A DNA stretch of 64,000 nucleotides from Spirodela intermedia (taxonomy: Eukaryota; Streptophyta; Magnoliopsida; Alismatales; Araceae), in contig LR746280.1 in NCBI GenBank assembly GCA_902729315.2, positions 1,294,501-1,358,500 on the forward strand, in the 5' to 3' direction. Both the position numbers and the translations under genes were made by a program. Shown here one piece after another: positions 31,501 to 44,479 of the stretch; the stretch's first letter is position 1; each line of letters opens with the position of its first letter. The notes under the pieces were generated by a model. That model was not told the DNA's origin, did no database searches, and saw only the letters and a list, made by a program, of their open reading frames with translations.

Positions 31501-33390
31501 GCATAAAACTAACCTGCTTGACCAGCAAAATGGTCCTCCAAAGCTGAGGATGGAAGAGATTTGAAGGCTTCTAGGAAGGGACCTAAGGAAGAATTTGAGG
31601 ATGAGAACTGGCCTTAGGAACACAGAATCTGGATCAGCTAATTCTTTGTTGATCTTTGCCCAGTGTGATCCCAATTTCAGACAGTTCTCATGAGTGCACG
31701 CCGGACAGTGTCACCCAAAACTAAACTGGTCGAGCATAAGCTCAGGAAGCAGCCAATCCCTCAAAACATGATCAGTATGGATTTTCTGAGTTTGCAAGAC
31801 CAACTGGTGAGGAAAATAACCCTCTTTAATACCTTACAAAAAACTATGAAAAGATTTACCACTTTGCAAAATATGTTATAGAGTAGTGACAATGCCACGT
31901 TATAAAATTAGATTATCAAAAGTTTTACGAAGAATAACTTACATTTTATGAACATAAACTTTAACCTGAAAAGAGCGAAACGTTCATATAATTTACATAT
32001 TCCCCACATACAACTAGAACCTTAGTCATGGACAACGATATGAAATCCCTTCGATTTTCATTGACATCAACATGGAACGAAGTTCCACATTTGTTCAAGA
32101 TTTCCTTCTCCGCATCAACAAAAACAAAGCCCCCTCTGGGTGAAATGTCCATCATGCTTTCACAGGTTACATTCAATAATCAGACAATTTCCAATTACTT
32201 TCTATTACTTAGTCATAGGTGTAGAACAAGGTGAAGTATGTGGAGCTCATCACCCAGAAGCCTGAGATGTCTGGCAGCATAGTGGAAATGGCGAAGTGGC
32301 TTCAGATATGGTGCCTGAAGGGAAATTTGCTACACCAAGAGGCAGAAAGGATCTTGCAAGCTCCAGAAAAAGATATTACAAAAGGGAGCTAGGAGAAGGT
32401 GAGACGGTTTCATCATGAATCAGAATGGGCAACCCCTAGTGCGATGTGCCATATCTCTCTTCCCTAACACTCACTTTCCTCTCACAACCCCCAGAAAAGA
32501 GGGAAAGGGTGACCTTCTACAGTCGTTGGAGCAAGAGGAGCAGGAACCACATAGAGGAGACAGTAAACAATTTGCTAAGGCATTCAGGCATAGACGATAT
32601 GGGCGGTTCCATGGATGCGCAAAAGCTGCACTAGGACATGGCCATGTGTGCTAGGTGGAACTAGACTTGCCTGTGTACATTTTCTACCCAATAAAAATTT
32701 GACAAAGATATTGCACGTTTTCAATCCGCAGATGTAGAAATCAACAGCAGGCTTTTCCCATGTTTACCAATTTTTTTATTCAAACCTCGGATATCGATGT
32801 AAAAAGATAAGAATACGGTAACTGAATTAGACGTCGAAAGACAGCTGGAGAATGTAGTGGTAGACTGCCGAAACGCAATTATGAAACTACTCACCTGAAG
32901 TGTGAATAGCCTATCCTCAAACTGGACTTCTTTCGTCAAGAAATCAGCGCCAATGGTTGCCTTATACTGATTGCTAAATTTCCGATTCACATATCTAAAT
33001 ATACCAAGAAGATGAAGGTATTGTCAGCCAAAAAGTTTCGTTTTCAGATAAAGTAAAATTACGAAAAGAAAAGGAGGGTTCGGAAAAATACTGGTTCATC
33101 AGAGACGTCTTGCCAACCCTATCAAAGTTCAACCACAGGCGTTAACAAAAATAGAGTCAGTAAATAGAAAAAAAGGATAAAAATCCTAGATAAACAGTGT
33201 CTTCATCTACTATGATCATGCCAATCTTCTAGAGAAATACAGATACGAGAGGATGAAACCGAGATCGGGCTGCGAAAAGCCACTTGCAGGAAGGATTAAC
33301 CAAAATAAATACACAAAAACCAACGAGACAGCCATACCCGCTGTCCCCGAGGATGATGACCTTCAGAAGCATCCGCCTCCTCGACGCCAT
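28580..33390 (-). CDS. RABG3: Rab7-type small GTPase (RABG3 subfamily)
   Basis: RABG3 GTPases act in late-endosome/prevacuole-to-vacuole membrane fusion. Seven exons on the minus strand join in frame: 33390-33338, 33118-33092, 32994-32895, 30355-30209, 30116-30036, 29944-29799 and 28649-28580, giving 207 residues, the usual length. All G boxes are present: [14 protein letters not shown] (P-loop), YKATIGADF (switch I), WDTAGQERF (switch II), GNKVD and ETSAK. The last exon supplies a short tail ending in SSGCEC, a C-x-C geranylgeranylation motif, so the last splice event decides whether the protein can be membrane-anchored. That final intron (28650-29798) is filled with 113-bp tandem repeats. 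Intron 3 (30356-32894, 2.5 kb) is AT-rich and shows nothing I recognise. Confidence 0.95.
28646..29790. repeat. About nine 113-bp tandem repeats in the last RABG3 intron, related to its 3' splice-site region
   Basis: The anchor GTTCAGATGRTATC (or a variant) occurs at 28779, 28893, 29006, 29119, 29232, 29344, 29458, 29572 and 29687, spaced 112-115 bp. The unit also contains CCAGCAATGGAAAACTCCAT, GATCTTGCAAAGTGGCCAGA and TTGGTGCATTCAA. Copies 4+5 and 6+7 share diagnostic differences (alternating AAAGCGGGC/AAAGCGGCC and TTATC/TTATT), so a 226-bp dimer was duplicated again. The real exon 7 acceptor region (28646-28760) is a divergent additional unit: it shares GTATCTTCACCAGCA, AAAGTGGCCA, GTGCATTCAACAGTGG and the purine run. 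Confidence 0.88.
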
Positions 33391-33745
33391 GGTTTCCAGG
33401 CCCAAGCAAAGCTAGGAGGGGGGATAATCCGAAGCTCCACGAGAAATTCAAACCGGGGAAGGCCAAGCCCGAGAGAGATCTACGATCCTCGCTCCACACC
33501 GAAGAATTAGAGACCCTCGAAGCCCCAGTCGATCGATGCGGAAGAACAACTGGACACAACGGAAGTCTTCGGTGCCTGGCTGGCAGAACGCATCAAACCC
33601 ACATCTCAGGAATCAATCGATCCTTCCTGGCCTGTATGCTTTCTCCAAAATACCCACGTACGGAATGTTTAATTACTGATAAAATGGGCTTGAACGAGAC
33701 AATTTTTTCAGCAGTCCACAATGGCCCAATTAACTTACTAGGCCC

Positions 33746-33781
<36 letters not shown>

Positions 33782-33811
33782 TGGATGTGGATCGAGGGTT
33801 TTCATGAAGCC
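33391..33811. other. RABG3: 5' flank of RABG3 with a CT microsatellite
   Basis: Divergent intergenic region. It contains a (CT)n tract at about 33751-33779. A second CT tract at 33872-33889 lies beyond the TATA motif at 33812. No gene was seen here. Confidence 0.6.
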
Positions 33812-34400
33812 TATAAATACTAAAAGCTTGACCTACTGAGACGTGGCCTGTCGTCGTCATCCAATCAGGTTATCTCTCTCTCTCTCTCTCCGATCGATCG
33901 GTTGTTCTTGTTCTCCGATGATTTATCTTCGGTTCTGTCTTCTCTCTTCCTTGGGTGCTTTTGGAGTTGGATAGATCGATCCCCCGCCAAGCTGATCCGG
34001 GGGGGGGGGAGGAGCTCGCAAATCTGTTCTAGACTCCGATCTAGGTTTGTTTATTTGTCTAATCGTCGAAATCTATTGCTTTACCTCCCAGTCATAGTCA
34101 GATTTCTGCCGTGAATTCTCGGATTCAATCAGAATCGGTAGAGATCGTTACATGTCTGGCATATGAAGAGAGAGAGAGGTAAAGTCGGCTGGGCAAGTCT
34201 TTTGCTCTTCCGGCGGGTCTCTCCTCGACGGTGTCCATCGTTTCCTTGCTCATCGTCCGTGATGGCAACGGCTACATCAGGACTCCACATTCCTACGTTT
34301 ATCTGGATTTTGTGATTGGTCTCGTCGGCATCTTCTTTCTCTCCGAAGAAATCGTAATGATGATCCATCTGTGATCGATAGTTCAAGCCGCTAGCTATTT
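33812..34400 (+). promoter_or_regulatory. Orphan plus-strand promoter/leader-like region without a recognisable coding exon
   Basis: TATAAATA at 33812-33819 is followed by a CT-rich leader-like stretch, and by CGATCTAG|GTTTGTTTATTTG near 34041, which looks like the donor of a 5'-leader intron. No family-recognisable coding exon follows before the PERK gene. A stretch of about 62 codons open from roughly 34185 encodes a hydrophobic sequence including SIVSLLIVRDGNGYIRT and LDFVIGLVGIFFLS, but a stop codon precedes it and it has no ATG. It may be the head of a decayed or duplicated gene, or a non-coding transcript. Confidence 0.35.
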
Positions 34401-34949
34401 GGTTTTGAGCATCTCACTATAGAATACCGAAAATCCTTTTGGAAGATCTGAAAGACCTCCATTGCTCCCTCTCCAACTGTTTTTATGTAGCACCTAGTTC
34501 TTCTAGCGATTGACCTCGGTTCTATACCAATCTAAGTAAAAATTAGTCTAGACGAACAACTGACTTTCAGAGAGGTTCCTGCTCTCCGTCTTTGGCATGC
34601 GATAGAGGCGTCCGTCTGCTGCATTACCGGCGATAAATTGTTTCGTTGGATGGAATTCCTCTAAGTGTATTACACAGGCTGCTAACAACATCATCTGATT
34701 AAAAATAGAATGATCCATTTCTCCGAAGAAGATCCTTAAATATACTAGAAATCAATCATTCGAGGTGAATTATGCAGGAAAATTTTCAAAAAATAATGGT
34801 ACATCAAGATATCTATCTCATCTCCGACAATCCATCGAGAAGCACCAGCTAGAAACCAATCCCCGATGAACCCCCACTGTCTTGCCTACCCGATTCAGAA
34901 GAAAAGCGCAGGCTCAACGACTGGGCGGCCGCCGAACGTGTCCTCATGA
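34401..34949. other. Intergenic sequence without recognised features
   Basis: Nothing was recognised here except that, from about 34817, the sequence resembles that at 42797. This marks the left edge of the PERK tandem duplication unit. Confidence 0.5.
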
Positions 34950-37900
34950 TTACCCGCTGAAGTCCCTGCTGTCTTTCTTCGTCCTCCCGGACTCGTCGCG
35001 ATATGGGTAGCCTTCGCTGCTCGACACGGACGGGTTCATCCCGTACTGGCTGGTGGGGGCGCTGTACTCGCTGGTGGGGTAATCCTGGCTTCCCAGCGCC
35101 AACTTTCTGAACCTCCTCATGTCCTCGCTGTACTGTCCTCTGTCGTAGTCCGTGCTGGAGCCGTACATGGAGCTGTGCCCGGGCATCACCCCCTCGTTCA
35201 GATCCTCTAGGGACACATCCCCTTCAAGAACCCTGACGATCTGCACCAGCAAGGGGGAGGGTCAGGCGTACCCAGACAAAGGAACACTGGATTATGATCA
35301 TAAACCTGTACAAACAGGGACTGATTTGTTGGCCGGAGAGGTAGCATGGCCATGGACTGGTGTGCTGGAAAGGATGATGATGATCATGTGGATAAACAAA
35401 CTATGTGGGTTCTTGAGCATTTGCCGGGGTAGACACGTGGATGATGATGTCAAATGCGAAAGCAATCATGTGTAATAAGTGCCTTAGCTATAATTAGTCG
35501 GAATTCGGGAGAGAAGGATGATAAACTTGAAGAATTCCAGTTTGACTTTACTAAATACAAGTGGGTCTTAAGTCATAAGCAAGTTTGATTTCATAATTGT
35601 TACCAGAAGGAGAGAAATCAACATCTATTAGCCTGATTTAGAAAAAAAATTGTCTCTGATTGGGGGGCTCGGAAGTTGTGCAGATCGAATGATTTGTTGA
35701 CATTCCATAGAAAATGATGATGATCTTGAAATATCTTCCAAAAGATTGAATGGAACTCATGGTGATATTAGGGAGAAACGTGAAATCCGGACATCTCGGG
35801 GAAGCATCCTAGTTTTTAGGAAGAAATCAAGAAGGAAAGAAAAAACAACCATATGGTTGTATATTATCGAGGAATTACACCGGCTAGAGAGATGAAGAAC
35901 CATATAGATGGCATCTTGATGGTGATATACTGAGGAACCATGCAGAGCACAGGCAACTTCAAGGGGAGGTTGTGCAGTTCTAAACGGGAGGATATAAGCT
36001 ACCTGGCTCATCCGCGGGCGACGGCGGGCCGAGTGGCGAACACAGGCTGCAGCACAGGCAACTAGCCGGGTCATCTCGTTGGGATCGTAGTTGTTCTCCA
36101 GCCGGTGGTCCACAAGAGCCTCATAGTTGCCATCCTCCAGCGCCCGCGTGAGTAAAGGCCTTGCCTGCAGTTAGGAGTAGCCTTAGAGATTACTCTACCA
36201 ACACAACACTAAAATCCTTTGGTTGTGAAGTAGCTGATATCCATGCAATTCCAAGTGTGAGAGCAGGAGAGACAGACCCAATCCACAAGGCTGTCATCCA
36301 TGAAGGCATTGGCGGAGTCAACCGGCCGACGCCCAGTGATCAACTCCAAGAGCATCACTCCGAAAGAGAACACGTCGGATTTGTCGGTGAGCTTTCCACT
36401 TGCTGCGTACTCTGGGGCCAGATACCTGCGAGAAGAATGGCACTTGTTTTGTTATTTTTCTCAATCTAAAAGAATACTAAACTGGGCAAGTTATTAGATT
36501 ACAGAAGGCAGCAGGCCCATTTCAGGAGATAACAATTGGGATTGGAGTTTGAGCATTTAAGCATGCTGACAATGATCCACATAGAGCAGAGTTCTTGCTC
36601 TGGCATGGGACCTTCTTTCAGGTTTTGACACGTGGATAATAGAAACAGGGTATGCACTGGAAGGATTGAAATCAGAGCTCTAATTTTAGCTTATATACTC
36701 AGCAATCGATCGATTTCTCCCTTAAACAGTATGAGACTATCCTTAAATAGTAATAATGCGGCTTTGGGCATTCAGCGAGCAATGTGCTTGATTGAAGGAA
36801 GAGATGAAGGGAATGCAGTTGACAACATTATACCATATCAAACAGGTTGAAATCACGAGATAAATCAGATGCAACATACCCAAAAGTTCCCATGACTCGA
36901 GTTGAGACGTGTGTGTTTGCCTCAGAAGCGCTTTTAGCCAGTCCAAAATCTGCAACCTGCAAATGACATCAAGATATGTCAGACTCACTGGAGAGACTAA
37001 GAACAGTGGATGTACACTTGTGCAGATTTTCTTTTCAGATAAATGATCTATGCACTCGGCCGTTCTAGATGGGGATGGGTTTTGATCTACAGATATATAA
37101 TATATAAGCAGTGAACTAGTGAGAAGATATCTAGACTACACGCATGGCATAGACTAGACGACTTAAAGACACAAGAAATATTCCTAAAGTTAGCAACTTT
37201 CTTTTTTTTTTTTTTTTTGTCAAATCTGAAGTCTCCAATGGAGTGGTGAGAAATCTGGGATAAACAAGGGATATAAGTGTTCCAGATAATTTTTGGTATT
37301 TTCTTCTTCTGTCATTTCAGATTTGCTTTTGAGATTCTCCTTGATTCTACTCTGCTTTGGCCGATTCCATGGCTTTAAAAGAGTTGCCAGGTTTTTTTTT
37401 ATATATACAGCTTTAGCCCATTCTCAACTGAATTAAGAGGGCAAACATGTGATTTCGTTTATGGGTCGGATTTCGATAGATGCTTCATTTTTTTTTATCA
37501 CTTGATTCGGTGTGTAAAACTGATTGACTTTGGTTAAAACCAAATCTAAAGCTATGAGAATCACAAAATAAAAACATTTGTGCGAGATCATTCATTTCCT
37601 TACAACAATGAAAAATAATAGGATAATAGAAAATATAAAACTATCATGAACTCATCATTCACTTGCTCTTCACTTCATCCAGAGTTTTAAAAGTTTTTGT
37701 TCACTGTAGCACCTGTTATCCCTTGACCGCTATATAGATTGAATATCAAGCATTACCATAATCATCATAACAATATTAGTGGTATCCCTTTTCCTGTTTA
37801 TTTTTCTCTGAAAAGGGTAGAAACTTTGCAGACCTAGGAAGAAAAAAAAAAACTGAAACCAATAGTACCTTCGCCTCAAACTTATAGTCGAGAAGAATGT

Positions 37901-40900
37901 TTGATGCCTTGATATCCCTATGGATAATCTTTGGATGGCCTGCAGACAAACCAGGACCAGTAAGATCATCCAATGTCTCATATATCCCATCTACAGTAGG
38001 AAGAAACGTAGAGAGAACCAGCCCGGGAAACCAGAGCTCAGAACTCACAGTCCTCGTGCAGGTAAGCTAATCCCTTTGCTGAGCCCAAGGCAATTTTCAA
38101 TCTGGTGGACCACTCCAACACTGGCCGTCCTTTTCCTGCATGGATCTAAGGTTAAATCTAAAAAGATAGGATTCATAATGAGAACGAAAACTAAAAAATC
38201 CTGAACGTAGATTCATAAGCCATTGAAGTCGCAACACTGATAGGAAAACTAGTAGCCCTTACAGATGAATCCCTGCTTCATCCAAGTAAAAAAAAAAACG
38301 AAGGAAAGGGATCCATGAATGTTTAGTCTCCTCAATGCATAAAAGAAAATTTTCTTGATGATATGCTGAAAAAAACGAAAAACTAACCATAGTTTTGCTC
38401 ATTAAATTTCAAATGTCAATCCCTCTTGTCAATTCTATGCATAAATCTCGTCATAAGATGATGCCCCGGGAAACAAGAGACTTAAGCACATATCTAAGTC
38501 CTGTATTATCCACATTCTACTAACCCCCATATTTTGCATTGTTTTGGCATCATAGCAACTATCAATGAACAATGACTGACCATATCTCACTTGATTCAAG
38601 TACATAACATGAAGTCTTTTTGCAAACATTTTTCTATCTTAATTTGCCCACGAAAGATCAAAGTTTGGAAAAAAATACATATCAAGTATTCTAAAAAGGA
38701 ATATGCCAATGAAAGACACGAACATTACCATGCAAATGAAACTCCAAAGTGTTGTTCGGAACAAATTCATACACAAGTAGCCTCTTCTCCCCAGTAATGC
38801 AGTACCCAACTAATGAAACCAAATGCTTGTGATGCACACGACTGATGATTTCGACCTCTGCCTGAAATTCACGTTCTCCCTGCCCACTTCCTACTTTCAA
38901 CTGCTTGACGGCAACTTCTTTCCCATTTGGAAGCATTCCTCGGTGAACATATCCGAACCCACCTTGCCCAAGTAGATTGGAATCCGTAAACCCATCCGTT
39001 GCCACCACTAGCTCCTCATACGTGAAGCTGCTTTTTGAGAAACCACCAAGGGAAGGACCAGGTGATGGCGAAAACAGAAGTGGATCCTCAGGACCAGAGG
39101 AACCTCCACTGCTTGCTGTCACTGGTACAGATACAGGGCGTGGTGGTGAATTTGGTGGACGCGAGGCATAGGCTGGAGGAGGGATCTTCAAGACTTGCGG
39201 AGCTGGTGGCGGAATTGTCTGCTGCCAACTTTGTTGTTGCCCTTGATACGTATCTGCAGGAAAAAGAAAAAAAAAAACATATATTAACACACAGGCAGGC
39301 CACTGACTAATGCTACTAAATCTGTGTACGATGATCATCTGGATGAAGAGGGTGTCGTGGTGAACAAGATTTTTTTTTTTTTTTTTGCATAGTTTTCAAT
39401 GCAAGTAGACAGCCCATCTGACATCAGAAGCTTTCAAACGCATTAATTTACATAATCTGGAGAACACATCTGGAGATCAAAGCGCCAGATAATCATTTGT
39501 CGAATCTTTAAACCAATGAAGGTTTTTTTTTATAAAAAAAAAAAGCTTTTGTATGAGGTCATATCAAAATTGTATGTAAATCCTTCAGCGGATGTAAAAT
39601 ATCTTTTGTGATTACTTTTTACAAGACTAATTTAAAAAAAAAATTCAGAGATAAAAAGTTTTTCTGAAACTAACATAACACTATACACAGTCGATGATCA
39701 TCATACAGGGAATGCCTACTTCACTGTGGGGTTTCCTTTCTGAAACTAGCATGCTACCATACTCTGCCCGTGATCATCATGCAGCAAAGTGATGCTTAAG
39801 TTCATCAAGAAAAAAAGTCTTCTCTATTCGGAAATAAGCTATTAATTATATCCGGAAATAATTAAAATATCTTCCATCGTCATTTACTATAATCCCCATA
39901 GATATTATAAATATGAAAAAAAAAGTGAACCAATCCATTAAAATGATTATTTAGGGCACCTTCAATTTCTGGGATCCTTGTAATCACTAAAGTCTTTTAA
40001 TCTCAAATTTTGGGTCTCATGTCCCCTTTTTCTTCTTTGTCCGGAGTCTGATAAGGTAAACCTTCCAAGTCTTCTAACAGTTCCATGAGCTTAAACCATC
40101 TCCCATGCAAAGTTTTCTTCGACATTGGTGTGAAATGAAAGACTAAAATCGAAACAGTGTTCATATCAGATAAAAATAATTTTCCCAAATGGTTATATCT
40201 GGTGCTGAGTCTAGATATCACCAATATAATGAAATAAGAGTTTAATGATGAGTAAAATACGTAATGTAATCTAGAAAATACGCATAAAAATTGATAATTA
40301 TTTATATTCCATCAAATGTTTACGAAGATTTCTACAATATAATGAATTAGATAGCACCCTAAAAGTTATCCAAGATCATAGAATCAGCTGTCCTTCCTAG
40401 TTCCAACCTTTCTCCTTTTATCTAGGTATAAGGCTGGCAAGAACAAGTGTCCTCAAACCCAACAGATTGAAATATGAAGGGTAATGATGATGAAACTCTA
40501 CTTATTAGCGTGACTACCATATAAATTGGAAGAAGTATGTCTCCAAATGCAGGCTTACTTTCGTATAGCTAAAAGAACACAACTCGAACTCAGCTCATAT
40601 AAAAATCATCCAAATAGCATCTTCGAGATTTCCAAAAAAAGAAGGGAGCATTAATATCATGCCAAAAAAAATAAAATTAGCATCACTTGACAATAGAAGG
40701 AAAAAAATCAGAGCGTATCTTGTGAGAAAATGATGTAGAAAGTAGGCCACAAGCATAAAAAAAAAACTATAAGATATGTGATAGAAATCATGCTGCAGAT
40801 ATCTAACATCGAGTGAGCAAGTTAGAAATCATGCTGCACATATGTCATTCCGTATCTTCATTTTCCATATGCATCTGCATTATATTTCTACGAGTTAAAT

Positions 40901-41542
40901 CAAATTGACTGGAAAATGGAATTTTGCTCTTAATATCCGTAAACTTCGTGGAACTGAGAATATCTAAATGTAGGGGATTATCTGCATGTTATTCCATAAG
41001 TTAAAGCAGACCGTTGACTAAATAGCCACATGATCTAACCAGAATTATTAGATCTTACGGTGAATGTTTAGAATCAGAATAAAATTCCTACCCATGCGCG
41101 GTGGAGGCGTCGGATGACCTCCATAGTGATCGAACGTCGACGGATCCCGCCGTTTCTTTCTCCTGCTGAGACAGATGCACAGAATGCTGAGGATGACCAG
41201 GGCGATCACACCACCCACAGCGATCCCCACAATCGCGGTCGTGGAAACGGAACTCGAACTGGAGGAATCCGAAGACGACGTAGTAGTGGAAGGAGGAGGA
41301 GGGGGAGGAGATGACGGGGTCCGGTTGGTCGGAGGCGGAGGTGAGGGCGTTCCCCCAGAAGGAGACGTCGGCGGCGGCGGTGGCGATGTGTTTGGAGGAG
41401 GAGGAGGAGAAGACGCCGGCGGTACGCCCACCGGAGGCGGCGGCGGCGGCGACGACGATGACTCTGGGGTCGGTGCGGCCGGCACCGGCGGTGATGGGGT
41501 GACCGGAGGGCTCGTCGGGGAAATATTGGGAGCCAGCGACAT
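34950..41542 (-). CDS. PERK: Proline-rich extensin-like receptor kinase (PERK)
   Basis: PERKs are plasma-membrane receptor-like kinases thought to sense cell-wall state. Eight exons on the minus strand join in frame: 41542-41092, 39253-38729, 38135-38049, 37939-37869, 36956-36880, 36425-36278, 36164-36003 and 35240-34950, giving 603 residues. The N-terminus is an extracellular Pro/Ser-rich domain (repeated SPPPP) without a classical signal peptide, followed by the membrane helix [20 protein letters not shown]. The kinase starts near [13 protein letters not shown], with [12 protein letters not shown] (ATP loop), EVAVKQLK (catalytic Lys), [14 protein letters not shown] (catalytic loop), VADFGLAKS (DFG) and [20 protein letters not shown] (activation segment). 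All invariant residues that I could check are present, so it is likely active. It is the only intact member of three tandem copies. Confidence 0.94.
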
Positions 41543-41759
41543 TGCCGGCAGTCGGTGGCCGACGGCAGGAACTGGGCAATGTCCCCGCTCCTTCCCTCCC
41601 TCTTCCCCGGGGCCGGCGGCCAAAATGCCTTCTCCGATTCGATCTACTCTCCCTCTGTGAAGAGCTCTGGGGAGTAGAGGGCGGAAGAAAAAGAATACCT
41701 TTTCCCACTGGGGGAAGATAGAGCCCATCATGGGTTCGCCAGATCAGCTGGACCCCACC

Positions 41760-42796
41760 TTTTAAAAAAAAAAAGCTTCCTTTACGCAAAATCTATAAAA
41801 TCCCCTTCGGAATTCCCTCACCCATTTTCTCTTTCCTCCACGCAATCTAGACAACTGTCACGATGGGCGGTCAGATTCGGGCAGTGTGACGTCATCGTCT
41901 GAGACTCCGACCAATCAAATTCGCTGTTTCCGCGTCGATGACGTCATAAACACCTACTGTGGAAAATGAAACTCTATATAAAAGCCCTCGGTATTCATTA
42001 CCCCCTTGAAACTTAATAATTGCACATAAGTCCTCTGTTTTCATCTTCCTAGCTTAATCCCTTTGCTCGCTGTCATTGAGCGCCTAAGACTTTTCCGCTT
42101 CGAAGTAAATTGAAAACTACCGGGACATTTTTGTAATCAAATATCAAAATGGATTACTTTCATAAATTTTCGGCCGGCTCTTGGGTAAATAAATATATTG
42201 GTAGATTTTATGGCAAACGGATCAACTTAGTAGCATGGGCATCCGCACAAGACAAGTAAAATCATGGGCTTATAGATAATATATCCGTCTTATACTGGTG
42301 GATAAAGATAATATCGACAATCACGGGAGCTTTTTTCGATAAATCCAGATGTGGGTTTCCTTAATATCCTCATCGATTAAAAAAAAGTCAGCCCGTTTAC
42401 TTTGCTAATGAGGTCATAATTCTTGGACGTAGCCTTTCCCATCGCCTTCAACGGACGGGAATTGTGAATTGTATATTGACCGGTTCGTAGAAATTCAACG
42501 GTCACGGTCTTACCGGGCGTCGAATCGGTCGGTCACAGCTCACGTCTCGATCTCCCATGCTATGAGCTGTAATCGTGCGTGCCCGAGAAGTCCACGCGCT
42601 GACATTAGTAAATTCGCCGCCCAATCGAACTGCCGTGGTCTCAGAAAGTGACGGCCTTGATGTGATGATCGTTGTTGGCTGCGCCGTTGGCGGCATCCCC
42701 AGCACTGCATTTGGACGGTGCCCCTTTATTTAATCGGATGTGCGAAGCGTCCTTTTACCAATTCACTGGATTCAGTGAAGAAAAACCAGAGGATAT
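41760..42796. repeat. PERK upstream region, copy A of a ~1-kb segment present three times
   Basis: The intact PERK 5' flank is repeated at about 44480-45530 and 57000-57930. Shared landmarks are AAAGCCCTCGGTA, TCCTAGCTTAATCCCTT, CATCGCCTTCAAC, GAATCGGTCG, CTCCCATGCTATGAGCTG and TTCACTGGATTCAGTGAA. Copy A alone has two palindromic TGACGTCA sites 52 bp apart (41887 and 41939), candidate bZIP/TGA-factor targets. Confidence 0.8.
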
Positions 42797-42864
42797 CAAT
42801 TTCATCTCCCGATCGAGGAAGCAGAAGCTAGAAACCACTGGCTTTTCTCCCCGATAGAGCAGGC

Positions 42865-44318
42865 TCATAATCCGCCGCTGAAGCCCCTGCTGTCTTTCTT
42901 CGTCCTCCCCGACTCCATCTCGCGAGAAGAATGGTTGACTTCGCTGCTGGAACCGGACAGGGACAGCCCGTTCTGGTTGGTGGGGGCGCTGTCCTCGCCG
43001 GTGGAGCAATCTTGACTTCCCAGCGCCAATTTCCTGAACTTCTTCTTCTCCTCGCTGTGCTGTCCTCTGTCGTATTCCGTGCTAGACCCGTACACGGGGC
43101 TGTGGCTGGCCGTCATCCCCTCGGTCAGATCCTCCTGGGACACGTCGCCTTCAAGGAACCGAACGATCTGCACCAGCAAGGGTGGGTCAGGCATGCCAGG
43201 CCCAGATGGAGTTCTGGGTTATGATCATAAATAAACCTGCACCAACAGGGACTGATTTTGTTTGGAAAACGACGCTGCTGAGATGATGCTGTGGATAAAC
43301 AAACTATGTGGGTTCTTGAGAATAAACAGGATCAGTTTATGAATTACGATCAGAGAGATTGATATCATTGCTTAATCTCTACCAGGCTGAAGTGGGAAAA
43401 AACTTGTGGTGTTTGGCCAACATGTGATGTATGATAGATAGAGTGCATTAGTCGAAATTCTGCTGAAACAGATGATTACGTTGGAGCATTCCTGGGCGAC
43501 TTTACTGAACGAAAAGCGGATCTTAAATCACGAGCAAGTTTGATTTCAGGGTTGCTATCAGAAGGAGAGAGATCAACATGGGCAAGCCTGATTTAGAAAA
43601 AAGGTTGTCGCTGCATGGGGGATGATGTGGAATGAGAACACATGGATGATATATGGAGCATAATTCAGTTATGCCGATCTGATAATTAGTTGACATTCCG
43701 TGGAGAAACGATGATGATTCTGAAATCTCTTCGAACAGATTAAAGGGAACTCATGGCGATATTGGGGAAATACGTTTTCTTGAAGGGAAGGAACGTGAGG
43801 AGTCGTGGATTACGCAGATATAAAATCGGGACATCTTACCAGTTTTTAGGAAGAAATCAAGAGAAAAAAAGAACCGTATGGTGGTATTATTGAGGAATTA
43901 CGCCTGATTGAAGGGAAAACGTATGGTTCTTCGGCATGTGATAAAGCAGAGAGAAGGAAGAAGAAAACGAGGTCAACCCAGAGAAGGAGAGCCACTGATT
44001 ATAATCTGGAAGAGGTGGCTTAATCCTCGTCTGAGATCTTTTAGATTCTTCTTTTGGTGTTTCAACCCTCAACAGATGTAAAATAGAGTGATGGGCCATG
44101 TGGGTCACATGCGGGACATGTGAGGGCCAAGCATAGAGTATTTAAGTAAATTTCATGGAAAGGGGGTTATTAGGGTTAGAGCGGGAGGAGGACGTGATCT
44201 AGGCAGCCACACTACCCACAACGATCCCCACAATCTAGGTTGCAGAAGTGGAACTGGAGGAATGGAAGAGGGGGTTGACCGGAGATCTCGTAGGAGAAAG
44301 ATACGGTGCCAGCGACAT
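42865..44318 (-). pseudogene. PERK pseudogene B (internally deleted)
   Basis: The final PERK exon is well preserved at 43167-42865 ([44 protein letters not shown]), with two extra residues before the stop. It is followed by sequence matching PERK intron 7, then directly by intron-1-like sequence near 43920-44170, and by an exon-1 remnant at about 44318-44190. Exons 2-7 are gone. In the exon-1 remnant the membrane-helix part (IVGIVVGSVAA) is flanked by two in-frame TAG codons, so the copy is dead unless the last exon is reused. Confidence 0.85.
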
Positions 44319-44479
44319 TACGGGAAGTCAACGACCGGGGGGGTAGAACTGGGCAAGATCCGAGCAGAGAGGCAAGCAAGCACCATCCTAGTCCCCCACT
44401 TCTTCTTCCCTTCTCGGATTCTATCCGAGCTACTTCCTCCGTAACTCTGGGAGTAGAGACGGAAAAATGAAGAGCCTTT

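Noticed and set aside
30900-32700. Several short frames in RABG3 intron 3
   Set aside because: None shows a domain or splice context; the sequence is AT-rich intron, possibly with unrecognisable old transposon debris.
34163-34318. 51-codon frame starting MKRERGKVGW in the orphan leader region
   Set aside because: Short, no family resemblance, and it overlaps the alternative hydrophobic frame; not enough for a gene call.
41088-41789. 233-codon minus-strand frame overlapping PERK exon 1
   Set aside because: Shadow frame of the Pro-rich exon; the PERK frame carries the membrane helix and joins to the kinase.
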